A DNA stretch of 32,549 nt from Candidatus Odyssella sp. GTDB lineage: Bacteria > Pseudomonadota > Alphaproteobacteria > Bin65. Shown here piece by piece: positions 6,779 to 17,019 of the stretch. The first letter of the stretch is position 1; each line of letters begins with the position of its first letter. Location of the stretch: contig JAEULD010000357.1 in assembly GCA_016792765.1 (NCBI GenBank), positions 1 through 32,549 of the forward strand, read 5' to 3'. Both the position numbers and the translations under genes were made by a program. The notes under the pieces were generated by a model, which did not search any database, was not told the DNA's origin, and saw only the letters and a program-made list of their open reading frames with translations.

Positions 6779-9753
6779 AGGCTGATCTCCCGTGTTTGCT
6801 TGGCCGCGAGGCGCGCGGCCGGCTCTTCGATGATCTCCGCATAGGCGCGGCGCACGTCGGCCTGCGCCGCGGCCAGCGCCGCCTTCAGCGCGTCGAAATC
6901 GGCGGCGCCGCCGGCGCGGGCAAGGGCCGCCTTGAGGCCGCCGGTCGCCGCCGCTTCGTCGAACCCCTCCTCGATCGTGAGGCGCAGCATCGCCTGCACC
7001 TGCTGCAGCAGCCGCGCCGCCGCGGCGAGCGATGCCGCGCGCTCCGCCGGCACGAGGCCGGCGGCGCCCAGCCGGCCGTAGGACTCGGCGATCGAGGAGG
7101 CGAGAATGCCGGGATGCGCGTGCGCGTGGCGCAGCAGCAGGTATTGCGCGATGAACTCGACGTCGACGAGGCCGCCGCGCACGTGCTTCACCTCCCAGGG
7201 CGACCGTGCCGCGTGCTGCTCGGCCACGCGCCGGCGCATGTCGGCGACGTCGGCGAGCAGGCGCTCGGGATCGCGCGGCTGGGTCAGGATCCCGCGCGCG
7301 AACTCCATCACCTTCGCGCCGAACGCGGCGTCGCCGGCGACGAAGCGCGCCCGCGTCAGCGCCATGTGCTCCCAGGTCCAGGCGTCGCGCTGCTGGTATT
7401 GCAGGAACGCCTGGAAGCTCGAGGCGAGCGGGCCCTTGTTGCCGGCCGGGCGCAGGCGGAGATCGACGTGATAGAGGTTGCCCTCCGCGGTCGGCGCCGC
7501 CAGTGCGTTGAGCAGGCGCGGCGCGAAGCGGGCGTAGTAGTGGCTGACCGCGAGCGGCTTGGCACCGTCGGACTGCTCGACGCCCTCGGGCGCCTCGTAC
7601 ACGAAGACGAGGTCGAGATCGGAGGTCGCCGAAAGCTCGCGGCCGCCGAGCTTGCCGAGCGCGAGGACCGCGAACGCCGCGCCCGGAATGCGCCCGTGCT
7701 GGCGCGCGAACTCGGCCTCGGTCGCCGGCAGCAGGTGCGCGATCACCGCATCGGCAATGTCGGACAGCGCGGTGCCGGCGGCCGCGGCGTCGGCGGCGCC
7801 GCGCAGGAACTGCACGCCGGTCAGGAACTGGCGGTCCTGCGCCCAGCGCCGCACGGCGTCGAGCTTGTCTTCGTAGGCGTCGGCGCCCGCCGCCGCGGCC
7901 GCCAGCTCCGCGTCCAGCGCCGCGCGCGGCGGCGCCGGCTTGTGGAAATCGGGCGACAGCACCGTGTCGAACAGGATCGGCCGGCGCGCGAGCCGCTCGG
8001 CCAGGCGCGGCGCGCTGCCCATGATGTCGGCGAGGAGCGCGAGCAGGCCGGGATTCGCGTGCAGCAGCGCGAAGAACTGCGCGCCGGCCGGAAGCTGCGC
8101 GATGAAGGTGTCGAAACGGCGGAACGCGTCGTCGGGGTTCACGCTCTTGGCGAGCGCGGCGATGATCGCCGGCACGAGCTCGGTCAGCACCTCGCGCGCG
8201 CGGGCGCTGCGCATCGCGCGGTGGCGGCCGTGATGCCAGCCGCGGATCAGGGTCGAGACCGTCTCGGGGTCGCGGTAGCCGAGCTTGGCGATCGTCGCGA
8301 GCGTGTCGGGATCGTTCTCGACGCCGGTGAAGACGAGGTTGCCCGGCGCGGCGAGGCTCGGCGCCTCCTCGAACAGATGGCCGTAATGGTCCTCGACGCG
8401 GCGGAGGTGGAACAGCAGGTCGCGGGTGAACGGCTCGGCCCCCTCGTAGCCGCAGAAGCGCGCGAACGCGTGCAGCTCCGCGTCGGTCTCGGGCAGCGTG
8501 TGCGTCTGCTGGTCGTCGACCATCTGCAGCCGGTGCTCGACCGTGCGCAGGAAGCGGTAGGAGTCGATCAGCTCGTCGCACACCGCCTGCGGCGTGCGGC
8601 CGGCGGCGGCGAGCGCGCGCAGCGCGTCGCAGGTGCCGCGCTGGCGCAACGCCGGCTCGCGGCCGCCGAAGATGAGCTGCTGCGTCTGCGCGAAGAACTC
8701 GATCTCGCGGATGCCGCCGCGGCCGAGCTTCACGTTGTGGCCGAGCACCGCGATCGCGTTGCCGCCGCGGTGCGCGTTGATCTGGCGCTTGATCGAGTGG
8801 ATGTCCTGGATCGCGTTGAAGTCGAGGCTGCGGCGCCACACGAACGGGCGCAGGCGGGCGAGGAACGCGTCGCCGGCGGCGCGGTCGGCGGCCACCGGGC
8901 GCGCCTTGATCATCGCGGCGCGCTCCCAGTTCTGGCCCATCGTCTCGTAGTACACCTCGGCCGCCAGCACCGAGACGGCGGCGGGCGTGGAGGCGGGGTC
9001 GGGGCGCAGGCGCAGATCGGTGCGGAACACGTAGCCGTCGGCGGTGCGGTTGCTCAGGCTCTGCATCGCGTTCTGCGTGAAGCGCACCATGTGCTGGCGC
9101 AGGCGGTCGGGCTCGGGCGCCGCCAGCTTCTCGGGGTCGTAGAAGACGATGAGGTCGACGTCGCTCGAATAGTTGAGCTCGAACGCCCCGAGCTTGCCCA
9201 TGCCGAGGATGATGATCCCGCTGCCGTCGAGGCCCGGGCCCGCCAGCGCGATCGCCCCGGCGCGGGCGAGGCGGCGGGCGTGAATCCGGGCGGCGATGTC
9301 GGCCGCGCGGCCGGCGAATTCGCTCAGGGTGCGGGTGACGGTCTCGAGCGGCCAGTCGGCGGTGAGGTCGGCCAGCGCCGTCACCAGCGAGACGCGCCGC
9401 TTGGCGATGCGCAGCGCGCGCTCGACCGGGGCCGGCTCGGCCTCGGGGCCGGCGTCGCCCTCCAGCGCCGCGAGTGCCCGGGCGAGCGCGGCGTCGGGCC
9501 CCGATTGCGCATAATCGAGCACGGTATCGAGGTTGCCGATCAGGCTTTCGGTCAGGAACGGACTGGAGCCGAAAACGCCGGTCAGCAGCGGCTGCCAGCG
9601 CGCGCCGTCGAGCAGCTCGCGCGCGGCCCGGCCCAGGCTCGCATCGGGCGCTTTGTCCGCCGCTTCCCGCCATCGCTCGGCGCCCACGGCTGCGGCGTCT
9701 GGCCGCCCGGGCAGCGGGACATTTCGCCATGGTTTGGCTATATTGTTGGGCAT
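6775..9753 (-). CDS. glnE: Bifunctional glutamine synthetase adenylyltransferase / adenylyl-removing enzyme
   Basis: A 992-residue cytoplasmic enzyme that attaches AMP to, and removes it from, glutamine synthetase, thus setting nitrogen assimilation in response to PII and glutamine. Two nucleotidyltransferase domains are visible, each with a G-(S/K)-D-x-D type metal site: the first at about 185-206 (GMGKLGAFELNYSSDVDLIV, the deadenylylating half) and the second at about 690-715 (ALGKLGGRELSATSDLDLVF, the adenylylating half), each followed by a helical GlnD-PII-uridylyltransferase-like domain. The start at ATG 9753 (MPNNIAKPWR) is chosen as the first Met of the conserved region; the frame stays open upstream but that sequence lies opposite the divergent AsmA-like gene. 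It leads an operon with bcp and the DUF455 gene. Confidence 0.96.
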   Translation of the reverse strand: MPNNIAKPWRNVPLPGRPDAAAVGAERWREAADKAPDASLGRAARELLDGARWQPLLTGVFGSSPFLTESLIGNLDTVLDYAQSGPDAALARALAALEGDAGPEAEPAPVERALRIAKRRVSLVTALADLTADWPLETVTRTLSEFAGRAADIAARIHARRLARAGAIALAGPGLDGSGIIILGMGKLGAFELNYSSDVDLIVFYDPEKLAAPEPDRLRQHMVRFTQNAMQSLSNRTADGYVFRTDLRLRPDPASTPAAVSVLAAEVYYETMGQNWERAAMIKARPVAADRAAGDAFLARLRPFVWRRSLDFNAIQDIHSIKRQINAHRGGNAIAVLGHNVKLGRGGIREIEFFAQTQQLIFGGREPALRQRGTCDALRALAAAGRTPQAVCDELIDSYRFLRTVEHRLQMVDDQQTHTLPETDAELHAFARFCGYEGAEPFTRDLLFHLRRVEDHYGHLFEEAPSLAAPGNLVFTGVENDPDTLATIAKLGYRDPETVSTLIRGWHHGRHRAMRSARAREVLTELVPAIIAALAKSVNPDDAFRRFDTFIAQLPAGAQFFALLHANPGLLALLADIMGSAPRLAERLARRPILFDTVLSPDFHKPAPPRAALDAELAAAAAGADAYEDKLDAVRRWAQDRQFLTGVQFLRGAADAAAAGTALSDIADAVIAHLLPATEAEFARQHGRIPGAAFAVLALGKLGGRELSATSDLDLVFVYEAPEGVEQSDGAKPLAVSHYYARFAPRLLNALAAPTAEGNLYHVDLRLRPAGNKGPLASSFQAFLQYQQRDAWTWEHMALTRARFVAGDAAFGAKVMEFARGILTQPRDPERLLADVADMRRRVAEQHAARSPWEVKHVRGGLVDVEFIAQYLLLRHAHAHPGILASSIAESYGRLGAAGLVPAERAASLAAAARLLQQVQAMLRLTIEEGFDEAAATGGLKAALARAGGAADFDALKAALAAAQADVRRAYAEIIEEPAARLAAKQTREISL

Positions 9754-9846
9754 TCTCGCGACCGGGGCTTCGTAAGAGACCACTAGACGACATAGCGAGG
9801 CCGGGCAACCTCTTGCGGGGCTCGCGCCGGGGACAGGATTCGCCGT

Positions 9847-12800
9847 TTGCTGAAGGTCGGACGTAACATCGCGAAATGGGGGCGCCGCGCCGTGGGCGCG
9901 GTCGTCGTGCTGGCCGTGGCGGCGGTCGCGGTTCTCGCGATTCGCCTGTCGCAGGGCCCCATCGCGATCGACCGCTTCCGGCCGGAGATCGAGAGCGCGC
10001 TGCAGCCCTCCGACGGCTCGTTCCGCGTCGTGCTCGGCCACGCCGAAATCGCCTGGGAGGGGTGGAGCGACGGATTGCGCGTCCGTGCGACGGAGATCCG
10101 CCTCGAGCGGCCGGACCGCACGGTGCTCGCCACCGTGCCCAGCGTCTCGCTGCGGGTCGGGGTCGGCGCGCTGATGCGCGGCGAAGTCGCGCTCAAGGAG
10201 CTGAAGCTGCAGCGGCCGGAGCTGCGCCTCGTGCGCACCGCCGACGGGCGTATCGAGCTCGGCCTCAAGCAGACCCAGAAAAGCGCCGCGCCGATGCTGC
10301 CGAGCCTGCTGCGCGCGCTGGCGCGCGACCGCGGCAACGGCGCCGCCGGGCCGATGGGCGAGCTGGAAGCGGTGGCGATCGTCGACGGCGAGCTCGTCGT
10401 CGACGACGCCAATCTCGGCCGCGAATGGACCGCGATGCGCGTCAACGGCTCGCTCCGGCGCGACGCCGACGGCATCACCGCCGCGATCGGCTTCGAGCTC
10501 GCGGTCGACGGGCGCACCGTCCATCTCTCGTCGAAGGCCGTGCATCGGCGCGCCGACGGCACGATCCGCATCGGCGTGCAGTTCAAGGACCTCTCGCCGA
10601 AACTGTTCGCGTCGGCGCGGGGCGCGATGCGCGCGCTGGCCTGGTTCGACACGCCGTTCGGCGGCTCGATCGAGTTCGACGCGCGCGACACCGGGCGCAT
10701 CGTCGGCGCCCGCTTCGATCTGCGCGGCACGCGCGGCAGCCTGGCGATCCCGGGCTATTACGACACGCCGCTCGAGATCGCCGATTTCGTGCTCACCGGC
10801 GGGCTCACCGACAACGGCCGCCGCCTCGACATCGGCAAGTTCGAGATCAGCACCGCGGGGCCGAAGCTTTCCACCGCCGGCGTGTTCGTCGGCGACGAGC
10901 ACGAATGGAGCTACAGCGGCAGTTTCGCGCTCTCGGCGCTGCCCGCCGCCGCCATCGCGAAATACTGGCCGGCCGGCCTCAAGCCCTCGGCGCGCGCCTG
11001 GGTGACGACCAACATCACCGCGGGCACGGTCGAGCAGCTCGATCTCCGCATCGCGCTGCGCAAGCGCGACGACAAGACCGAGCCGCTGCTGCTCGATCTC
11101 GTCAAGGGCGCGTTCCGCTACAACGGCCTCACGATCCGCTTCATGGAGCACCTGCCGCCGGTCACCAACGTGAGCGGATCGGCGGCGTTCGACGAGAAGG
11201 ACCTGAAATTCGCGATCGCCGGCGGCGAGCTGGAGGGCGTGAAGCTCGCCGGCGGCCGGGTCGACATCCTCGGCTTCGAGCGCAAGAACGAAGACTTCGT
11301 CGTCGTCGCCCCCATCGAGGGTAAGCTCGCGGACATCCTGCGCGTGCTCGACCGCAAGCCGCTCGGCTTCGCGAGCGCGCTCGGCGTCAATCCGGTCGCC
11401 GTCGGCGCCGACGTCAAGGCCACGATCGACGTGCGCTTCCTGCTCGGCCGCGAGGTGAAGCTCGACAGCGTCGAGATCCGTGCCGACGCCGATCTCTCGC
11501 GGTTCTTCTGGAAGAAGGGCCTGTTCGGCCTCGATCTCGCCGACGGCCGCTTCAAGCTGTCGGTGGACAAGAAGGGGATGAGCCTCGCCGGCGAAGGCCG
11601 CCTCGGCGAGGAGGCCGCGTCGATCCGCTGGAACGAATCGTTCGGGAAGGAGGCCGCGCCGCGCCGCGCGCTCGAGCTCAAGACCCGGTTCAAGGTCGAG
11701 ACGCTGGCCGCGGCCGGCTTCGACGTGCGCCAGTACATCTCCGGCAGCTACGGCGCCGATCTCAAGATCACCGGCACAGACGACGGCCGCACGCTGGTGG
11801 ACGGCGTCTACGACCTGCTCGACGCGACCTTCACCACGCCGGGCCTGCCGATCACGAAGCCGCTGGGCATGCCGGCCACCGCGCGGTCGCTGGTGGTGAT
11901 GCAGAACCAGCGCATGGTCGCGGTGCAGCGCTTCAGCATCGAGAGCGCGGCGCTGAACGCGTCGGGCAGCGCCACGTTCCACGGCGACGGGCTCACGCTG
12001 CGCACGATGGAGCTGAGCCGGCTCACGGCCGGCCGGACCGACATTCGCGCCACGATCCTCGGCGAGCGCGACGGAACCAAGACCGTGCGCATCGAGGGCG
12101 GCAGCTTCGACATCGCGCCGATCCTCGCCGCGCGCACCGAGAGCGGCGACGTGACCATCCCGCCGGTGAAGGGAACGGCGCGGCTCGCGCGGCTCTACGT
12201 CGCCCGCGACCGCTTCGTGTCGGATTTCGTCGGCGAGGTCGTCTACGACGGCAAGCGCTGGCGCAACATCGCGATGGACGCGAAGGTGGCGGGCGGGGCG
12301 CCGCTTTCGTTGCGCCTGATCGAGGTGGCGGGCGGCCGCGTGCTGCAGGTCTCGGCCCAGGATGCGGGCGCGGCGCTGCGCGCGCTCAACATCACCGACA
12401 CCGTCGTCGGCGGTACGCTGTCGATCCGGGCCAGCGCCGACGACCGCACGCCCGACGCCGGATTTACCGGCAGCGCCGATCTCCGCAACTACCGCATCAC
12501 GCGCGCGCCGGTGATGGCGCGCCTGCTGGCGATGGCGTCGTTCGAGGGCCTGGGCAACCTGCTCGCCACCGACCGCGGGGTCGAGTTCGGCACGCTGGTG
12601 CTGCCGTTCCGCTACCGCCAGGGCCTGATCGAGGTGAAGGACGGGCGCGCCGAAGGCTCGCAGATCGGCGTCACCATTTCGGGCCGCGTCGACTCGCGGC
12701 GCGATACCGCGAACCTCAGCGGCACGATCGTTCCGCTCTACATGCTGAACAGCATGGTCGGCAAGATTCCGCTGCTCGGCGAAGTGATCGTGAAAGAGAA

Positions 12801-13041
12801 GGGCGGCGGCCTGTTCGCCGCGCGCTTCGCGGTCGAGGGCGACCTCAAGAATCCGAGCTTCACGGTCAATCCGCTGGCGATGCTGACGCCGGGGCCGTTC
12901 CGCCGCATCTTCGAGAACCCCTCGGCCGACGCGAGCCCGGATCTCGGCCGGCCGGCCGCGGGCCCCAATCGCGGCCCGCCGCCCGCCGAGCCGGCGCCGC
13001 GGCGCATGATCGCCCCGGAAAACCGCGCGCCGGACCGCTAG
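9847..13041 (+). CDS. AsmA-like / DUF3971 (YhdP-type) envelope protein
   Basis: A 1064-residue protein with one N-terminal membrane anchor (about residues 14-33, AVGAVVVLAVAAVAVLAIRL) and a very long, beta-rich periplasmic region: a DUF3971/YhdP-like central part and an AsmA-like C-terminal section (about 800-1015, including LSGTIVPLYMLNSMVGKIPLLGE). AsmA-clan proteins (YhdP, TamB) form bridge-like hydrophobic grooves that move phospholipids between inner and outer membrane; that role is carried over from the family. The start must be TTG 9847, preceded by AGGA at 9834-9837, because the first downstream ATG would remove the membrane helix. The last 50 residues are Pro/Arg-rich and disordered. 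It is divergent from glnE (93-base gap) and convergent with tyrS (19-base gap). Confidence 0.9.
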   Translation: MLKVGRNIAKWGRRAVGAVVVLAVAAVAVLAIRLSQGPIAIDRFRPEIESALQPSDGSFRVVLGHAEIAWEGWSDGLRVRATEIRLERPDRTVLATVPSVSLRVGVGALMRGEVALKELKLQRPELRLVRTADGRIELGLKQTQKSAAPMLPSLLRALARDRGNGAAGPMGELEAVAIVDGELVVDDANLGREWTAMRVNGSLRRDADGITAAIGFELAVDGRTVHLSSKAVHRRADGTIRIGVQFKDLSPKLFASARGAMRALAWFDTPFGGSIEFDARDTGRIVGARFDLRGTRGSLAIPGYYDTPLEIADFVLTGGLTDNGRRLDIGKFEISTAGPKLSTAGVFVGDEHEWSYSGSFALSALPAAAIAKYWPAGLKPSARAWVTTNITAGTVEQLDLRIALRKRDDKTEPLLLDLVKGAFRYNGLTIRFMEHLPPVTNVSGSAAFDEKDLKFAIAGGELEGVKLAGGRVDILGFERKNEDFVVVAPIEGKLADILRVLDRKPLGFASALGVNPVAVGADVKATIDVRFLLGREVKLDSVEIRADADLSRFFWKKGLFGLDLADGRFKLSVDKKGMSLAGEGRLGEEAASIRWNESFGKEAAPRRALELKTRFKVETLAAAGFDVRQYISGSYGADLKITGTDDGRTLVDGVYDLLDATFTTPGLPITKPLGMPATARSLVVMQNQRMVAVQRFSIESAALNASGSATFHGDGLTLRTMELSRLTAGRTDIRATILGERDGTKTVRIEGGSFDIAPILAARTESGDVTIPPVKGTARLARLYVARDRFVSDFVGEVVYDGKRWRNIAMDAKVAGGAPLSLRLIEVAGGRVLQVSAQDAGAALRALNITDTVVGGTLSIRASADDRTPDAGFTGSADLRNYRITRAPVMARLLAMASFEGLGNLLATDRGVEFGTLVLPFRYRQGLIEVKDGRAEGSQIGVTISGRVDSRRDTANLSGTIVPLYMLNSMVGKIPLLGEVIVKEKGGGLFAARFAVEGDLKNPSFTVNPLAMLTPGPFRRIFENPSADASPDLGRPAAGPNRGPPPAEPAPRRMIAPENRAPDR

Positions 13042-13060
13042 GCGCGGCCCGCAGGCCGGC

Positions 13061-14314
13061 TCACACCGGCTTCACCAGCGCGTGGCGCTTCTTGCCGGCC
13101 GAGAGCTTGACGACGCCGTCGCCCGAGACGTCGTCGAGCGTCACCGGCCGCGTCTCGACCTCGATCGTGCGGTCGTTGAGCTTGGCGCCGCGCCCCTTGA
13201 CCAGCCGGCGCGCCTCGCCGTTGCTGGCGGCCAGCCCCGCGCGGTGCAGCAGCGTGAACAGCGGCACGCCCTTCTGCAATTCGCCGCGCGGCACCTCGAT
13301 CACCGGCAGGTCGGCGCCGAGCGCGCGCTCCTCGAAGGTCTTGCGCGCGGTTTCCGCGGCCGAGGCCGCCGCCGCGGCGCCGTGCGCCAGCGTCGTCACC
13401 GCGGTGGCGAGGATCTTCTTGGCCTCGTTGATCTCGGCGCCGCCGAGCTTCTCGAGCCGCGCGATCTCGTCGAGCGGCAGCTCGGTGAACAGGCGCAGGA
13501 AGCGGCCGACGTCGGCGTCCTCGGCATTGCGCCAGTATTGCCAAAAGTCGTAGGCGGGCAGCCGGTCCTTGTTGAGCCAGACGGCGCCCTGCGCCGTCTT
13601 GCCCATCTTGGCGCCCGAGGCCGTGGTCAGCAGCGGCGAGGTGAGCGCGTACATCTCGCGCCCGTCGATGCGGCGGCCGAGCTCGCAGCCGTTGATGATG
13701 TTGCCCCACTGGTCCGAGCCGCCCATCTGCAGGATGCAGCCGTGCCGCCGCGCCAGCTCGAGGTAGTCGTAGGCCTGGAGGATCATGTAGTTGAATTCGA
13801 GGAACGTCAGCGGCTGCTCGCGCTCCAAGCGCAGCTTCACGCTGTCGAAGGTCAGCATGCGGTTGATCGTGAAGTGCTTGCCGACGTCGCGCAGGAACGG
13901 GATGTAGGCGAGCGTGTCGAGCCAGTCGGCGTTGTTGACCATGACCGCGTCGGTCGGGCCGCCGCCGAAGGCCAGGTAGCTCGCGAAAACCGACTTGATG
14001 CCGGCCATGTTGCGGTCGATCTGCGCGTCGGTCAGCAGCTGGCGCGCCTCGTCCTTGCCCGAAGGATCGCCCACCTTCGTGGTGCCGCCGCCCATCAGCA
14101 CGATCGGCTTGTGGCCGGTCTTCTGGAGCCAGCGCAGCAGCATGATCTGCACGAGGCTGCCGACGTGCAGGCTGTCGGCCGTGCAGTCGAAGCCGATATA
14201 GGCCGCGATCGGCCCCGCCTGGCACTTGGCGTCGAGCGCCGCGGCGTCGGACATCTGGTGGATGAAACCGCGCGCCTCGAGCGTGCGGAGGAAATCCGAT
14301 TTCAACGCGACCAT
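13061..14314 (-). CDS. tyrS: Tyrosyl-tRNA synthetase
   Basis: A 417-residue class I aminoacyl-tRNA synthetase that charges tRNA-Tyr. The HIGH-like motif is HVGS at 50-53 ([10 protein letters not shown]), the tyrosine-binding region includes [10 protein letters not shown] (39-48) and [10 protein letters not shown], and the KMSKS-like motif reads KMGKT at about 235 ([17 protein letters not shown]), the usual variant in this bacterial subgroup. A C-terminal S4 RNA-binding domain occupies about residues 350-415. It is a complete, ordinary-length protein. It is divergent from anmK with only 33 bases between the two start codons, so at least one promoter must lie inside a coding region. Confidence 0.97.
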   Translation of the reverse strand: MVALKSDFLRTLEARGFIHQMSDAAALDAKCQAGPIAAYIGFDCTADSLHVGSLVQIMLLRWLQKTGHKPIVLMGGGTTKVGDPSGKDEARQLLTDAQIDRNMAGIKSVFASYLAFGGGPTDAVMVNNADWLDTLAYIPFLRDVGKHFTINRMLTFDSVKLRLEREQPLTFLEFNYMILQAYDYLELARRHGCILQMGGSDQWGNIINGCELGRRIDGREMYALTSPLLTTASGAKMGKTAQGAVWLNKDRLPAYDFWQYWRNAEDADVGRFLRLFTELPLDEIARLEKLGGAEINEAKKILATAVTTLAHGAAAAASAAETARKTFEERALGADLPVIEVPRGELQKGVPLFTLLHRAGLAASNGEARRLVKGRGAKLNDRTIEVETRPVTLDDVSGDGVVKLSAGKKRHALVKPV

Positions 14315-14347
14315 GGAACGCTTATCCTGCGGCGGAAACGGCGGCTC

Positions 14348-15508
14348 ATGCCCCCCTTAGCACAACCCATGGCGAAACCAAAAACGCCGGCGCCCGAAGG
14401 CGCGCGCCTGCGCACGGCGCTGGGCCTGATGAGCGGCACTTCGCTCGACGGAGTGGATGCGGCGCTGATCCGCTCCGACGGCCGCGGGCGCGTCGAATTC
14501 GGCCCGCACCTCACCATCCCCTACGGCGACGCGATCCGGCGCGACGTGCGCGCGCAGTTCGGCCGGCTCGGCGCGCCGCCGGCGCTGGTCGAGGCGCTGA
14601 CGCGCGCCAACGCCGAGGCGGTCGACGCGCTGATCGCGCGGCATGGCATCGCGCGCGGCGACGTCGCCGCGATCGGCTATCACGGTCAGACGATCTGGCA
14701 CCGGCCCGAGGCGGGCGAGACCGTGCAGCTCGGCGACGGCGCGCTGCTCGCGCGGCTCACCGGCATCGACGTCGTCAACGATTTCCGCACGCCCGACGTG
14801 AGGGCCGGCGGGCAGGGCGCGCCGCTGGTGCCGGTGTACCACGCGGCGCTGGCGAGCGCGCTGCCGCTCCCCGTCGCCGTGCTCAACATCGGCGGCGTCG
14901 CCAACGTCACCTGGATCGGCGCCGCGTTCGATCCGGCCAGCGCGTCGCCCGACGACACGGCGCTGCTCGCCTTCGATACCGGCCCCGGCAACGCGCTGCT
15001 CGACGACTGGGCGGCGGCGCACACCGGCGGCCGCTACGATCACGACGGCCGCCTCGCCCGCGCCGGCCGAGTCGACGAGGCCGCGGCCGCCGCGATCCTC
15101 GCCAACGGCTATTTCGCGCGGACGCCGCCGAAGAGCCTCGACCGCGGCCATTTCGACCCGGCGCCGGTGGCGAGGCTCTCGCCCGAAGACGGCGCGGCGA
15201 CCCTGGTGGCGGTCACGGCGCGCGCCGTGGCCCGGGCGCGCGACTGGTTCCCGGCGCCGGCGCGACGCTGGCTCGTATGCGGCGGCGGGCGGCACAATCC
15301 GGCGATCATGGCGGCGCTGCGCGCGGCGCTGGCGGAGCCGGTCGATGCGGTCGAAGCGGCGGGCTGGGACGGCGACGCGACCGAGGCGCAGGCCTTCGCC
15401 TATCTCGCGCTGCGGTCGCTCGACGGGCTGCCGATCACGTTCCCGCGCACCACCGGCTGCCCGCGCCCGATGGGCGGCGGCACCCTGCATCGCCGGAGCG
15501 CGCGCTAG
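14348..15508 (+). CDS. anmK: Anhydro-N-acetylmuramic acid kinase
   Basis: A 386-residue sugar kinase of the hexokinase/actin fold that hydrolytically opens and phosphorylates 1,6-anhydro-MurNAc to MurNAc-6-phosphate in peptidoglycan recycling. Visible motifs: [15 protein letters not shown] (26-40, phosphate-binding), [17 protein letters not shown]-like [43 protein letters not shown] and [11 protein letters not shown] 14348 is preferred because GGCGGA lies about 13 bases upstream; ATG 14369 is the alternative and lacks a ribosome site. Pairing with a divergent tyrS is common in alphaproteobacteria (recalled). The length is normal for the family. Confidence 0.95.
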   Translation: MPPLAQPMAKPKTPAPEGARLRTALGLMSGTSLDGVDAALIRSDGRGRVEFGPHLTIPYGDAIRRDVRAQFGRLGAPPALVEALTRANAEAVDALIARHGIARGDVAAIGYHGQTIWHRPEAGETVQLGDGALLARLTGIDVVNDFRTPDVRAGGQGAPLVPVYHAALASALPLPVAVLNIGGVANVTWIGAAFDPASASPDDTALLAFDTGPGNALLDDWAAAHTGGRYDHDGRLARAGRVDEAAAAAILANGYFARTPPKSLDRGHFDPAPVARLSPEDGAATLVAVTARAVARARDWFPAPARRWLVCGGGRHNPAIMAALRAALAEPVDAVEAAGWDGDATEAQAFAYLALRSLDGLPITFPRTTGCPRPMGGGTLHRRSAR

Positions 15509-15531
15509 ACCGATACTCATCTTGTAGCGGC

Positions 15532-15550
15532 AGGCCGGCGCGCCCGGCCT
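15532..15550. terminator. Hairpin after anmK
   Basis: Arms AGGCCGG (15532-15538) and CCGGCCT (15544-15550) with loop CGCGC, starting 23 bases after the anmK stop. It has no T-tract. It could end anmK transcription or sit in the leader of the sulfhydrylase gene. Confidence 0.45.
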
Positions 15551-15614
15551 TCCCGCGCGCGCCCGGTTCTGGCACGGTGCGGCCCTGCGCTGACGCACCA
15601 CGAGAGGGGACACC

Positions 15615-16907
15615 ATGGCGACGAAGAGCCAGAATCCGGAAACCATCGTCCTGCATGCGGGCTACCGCTCGGACCCGACCACGACCTCGGTCGCCGTGCC
15701 GATCTACCAGACGACGTCGTACCAGTTCAATTCGCCGGACCACGCCGCGAACCTGTTCGCGCTCAAGGAATTCGGCAACATCTACACGCGCATCATGAAC
15801 CCGACCCAGGCCGTGCTCGAAGAGCGCGTCGCCGCGCTCGAGGGCGGGGTCGCGGCGCTCGCGCTGTCGTCGGGCCAGGCCGCGTCGCTGTTCGCGGTGC
15901 AGAACATCTGCCACGCCGGCGACAATTTCGTCTGCTCGACCGACATCTACGGCGGCACGTGGAACCTGTTCGCCAACACGATGAAGACGATGGGCATCGA
16001 GTGCCGGTTCGTCGATCCGGCCGACCCCGAGAATTTCCGGCGCGCCACCGACGCGAAGACGCGCTGCTATTACGGCGAGACGCTGCCGAACCCGAAGCTC
16101 ACCGTGTTCCCGATCGCCGAGGTGGCGAAGATCGGCCGCTCGCTCGGGGTGCCGCTGATCATGGACAACACCGCCTCGCCGGTGCTGTGCCAGCCGATCA
16201 AGCACGGCGCCGCGATCGCGATGCATTCGACGACGAAATACATCGGCGGCCACGGCACCTCGATCGGCGGCATCATCGTCGACGGCGGCAATTTCGACTG
16301 GGAGAAGCACGCCGACCGCTTCCCGATGCTCAACACGCCCGATCCGAGCTATCACGGCGCGGTGTGGACGCAGGCGGTGAAGCCGATCGGCCCGGTCGCC
16401 TACATCATCAAGGCGCGCGTCACGCTGCTGCGCGACGTCGGCGCGGCGATGTCGCCGTTCAACGCGTTCATGTTCATCCAGGGCCTCGAGACGCTCGCGC
16501 TGCGCATGCGCCAGCACTGCCAGAACGGCGCCGCGGTCGCGGCCTGGCTCGCCAAGCATCCGAAGGTCGCGAAAGTGATCTATCCGGGCCTGATGGCCGG
16601 CGAGGCCAAGCGCCGCGCCGACGCCTATCTGAAGGGCGGCTATGGCGGGCTCGTCGGCTTCGAGCTCAAGGGCGGCAAGACGGCCGGGCGGAACTTCATC
16701 AGCAAGCTCGGCATGTTCTATCACGTCGCGAACATCGGCGACGCGCGCTCGCTGGCGATCCATCCGGCGACCACGACGCACTCGCAGCTCACGCCCGCGG
16801 AGCAGGCGAAAACCGGCGTCACCGACGGCTATGTGCGCCTCTCGGTCGGCATCGAGCACGCGGACGACATCATCGCCGATCTCGATCAGGCGCTGGCCGC
16901 GGTCTAG
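15615..16907 (+). CDS. metY: O-acetylhomoserine aminocarboxypropyltransferase (MetY-like PLP enzyme)
   Basis: A 430-residue Cys/Met-metabolism PLP enzyme (family PF01053). The expected reaction is O-acetylhomoserine plus sulfide to homocysteine, the direct sulfhydrylation branch of methionine synthesis. The PLP lysine is Lys208 (HSTTKYIGGHGT); other conserved parts are YTRIMNPTQAVLEERVAALE, SSGQAA (85-90), the ring-stacking Tyr in TDIYGGTW and MDNTASP (183-189, Asp184 to the pyridine nitrogen). The length near 430 and the PSYHGAVW insert favour MetY over shorter cystathionine gamma-synthases or MetZ. Methionine gamma-lyase is a less likely alternative. GAGAGGGG at 15602-15609 gives a good ribosome site. 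It stands alone, and convergent TRAP genes follow. Confidence 0.9.
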   Translation: MATKSQNPETIVLHAGYRSDPTTTSVAVPIYQTTSYQFNSPDHAANLFALKEFGNIYTRIMNPTQAVLEERVAALEGGVAALALSSGQAASLFAVQNICHAGDNFVCSTDIYGGTWNLFANTMKTMGIECRFVDPADPENFRRATDAKTRCYYGETLPNPKLTVFPIAEVAKIGRSLGVPLIMDNTASPVLCQPIKHGAAIAMHSTTKYIGGHGTSIGGIIVDGGNFDWEKHADRFPMLNTPDPSYHGAVWTQAVKPIGPVAYIIKARVTLLRDVGAAMSPFNAFMFIQGLETLALRMRQHCQNGAAVAAWLAKHPKVAKVIYPGLMAGEAKRRADAYLKGGYGGLVGFELKGGKTAGRNFISKLGMFYHVANIGDARSLAIHPATTTHSQLTPAEQAKTGVTDGYVRLSVGIEHADDIIADLDQALAAV

Positions 16908-16928
16908 ACGAGGCCGGCCAAACGGCAA

Positions 16929-16952
16929 GGGGCGGGTCGCAAGACCCGCCCC
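16929..16952. terminator. Bidirectional terminator hairpin between metY and dctM
   Basis: A perfect 10-bp stem, GGGGCGGGTC (16929-16938) with GACCCGCCCC (16943-16952), closed by a GCAA (GNRA) tetraloop, 22 bases after the metY stop. No T-tract on the plus side; on the minus side the following RNA would read UUGCCGUUUGG. The convergent position suits a shared terminator. Confidence 0.7.
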
Positions 16953-17019
16953 GACGCCGCAGCCCGCGCGATCGAGGCGCCGATACGGCCGGGGCAAGCC
17001 CGCCGGACGGGAATTTGCG

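Noticed and set aside
6796..9786. A 996-codon open frame on the plus strand
   Set aside because: It lies exactly opposite glnE; its Arg/His/Glu/Gln-rich sequence has no domains and arises from the G/C third-position bias of the real gene.
13042..13060. Short GC inverted repeat between the AsmA-like gene and tyrS
   Set aside because: Only 5-bp arms overlapping the tyrS stop; too weak to call a terminator in GC-rich DNA.
15509..15614. Possible SAM-II riboswitch before metY
   Set aside because: Expected in alphaproteobacterial metY/metZ leaders, but the conserved pseudoknot elements are not visible; only a simple GC hairpin is.
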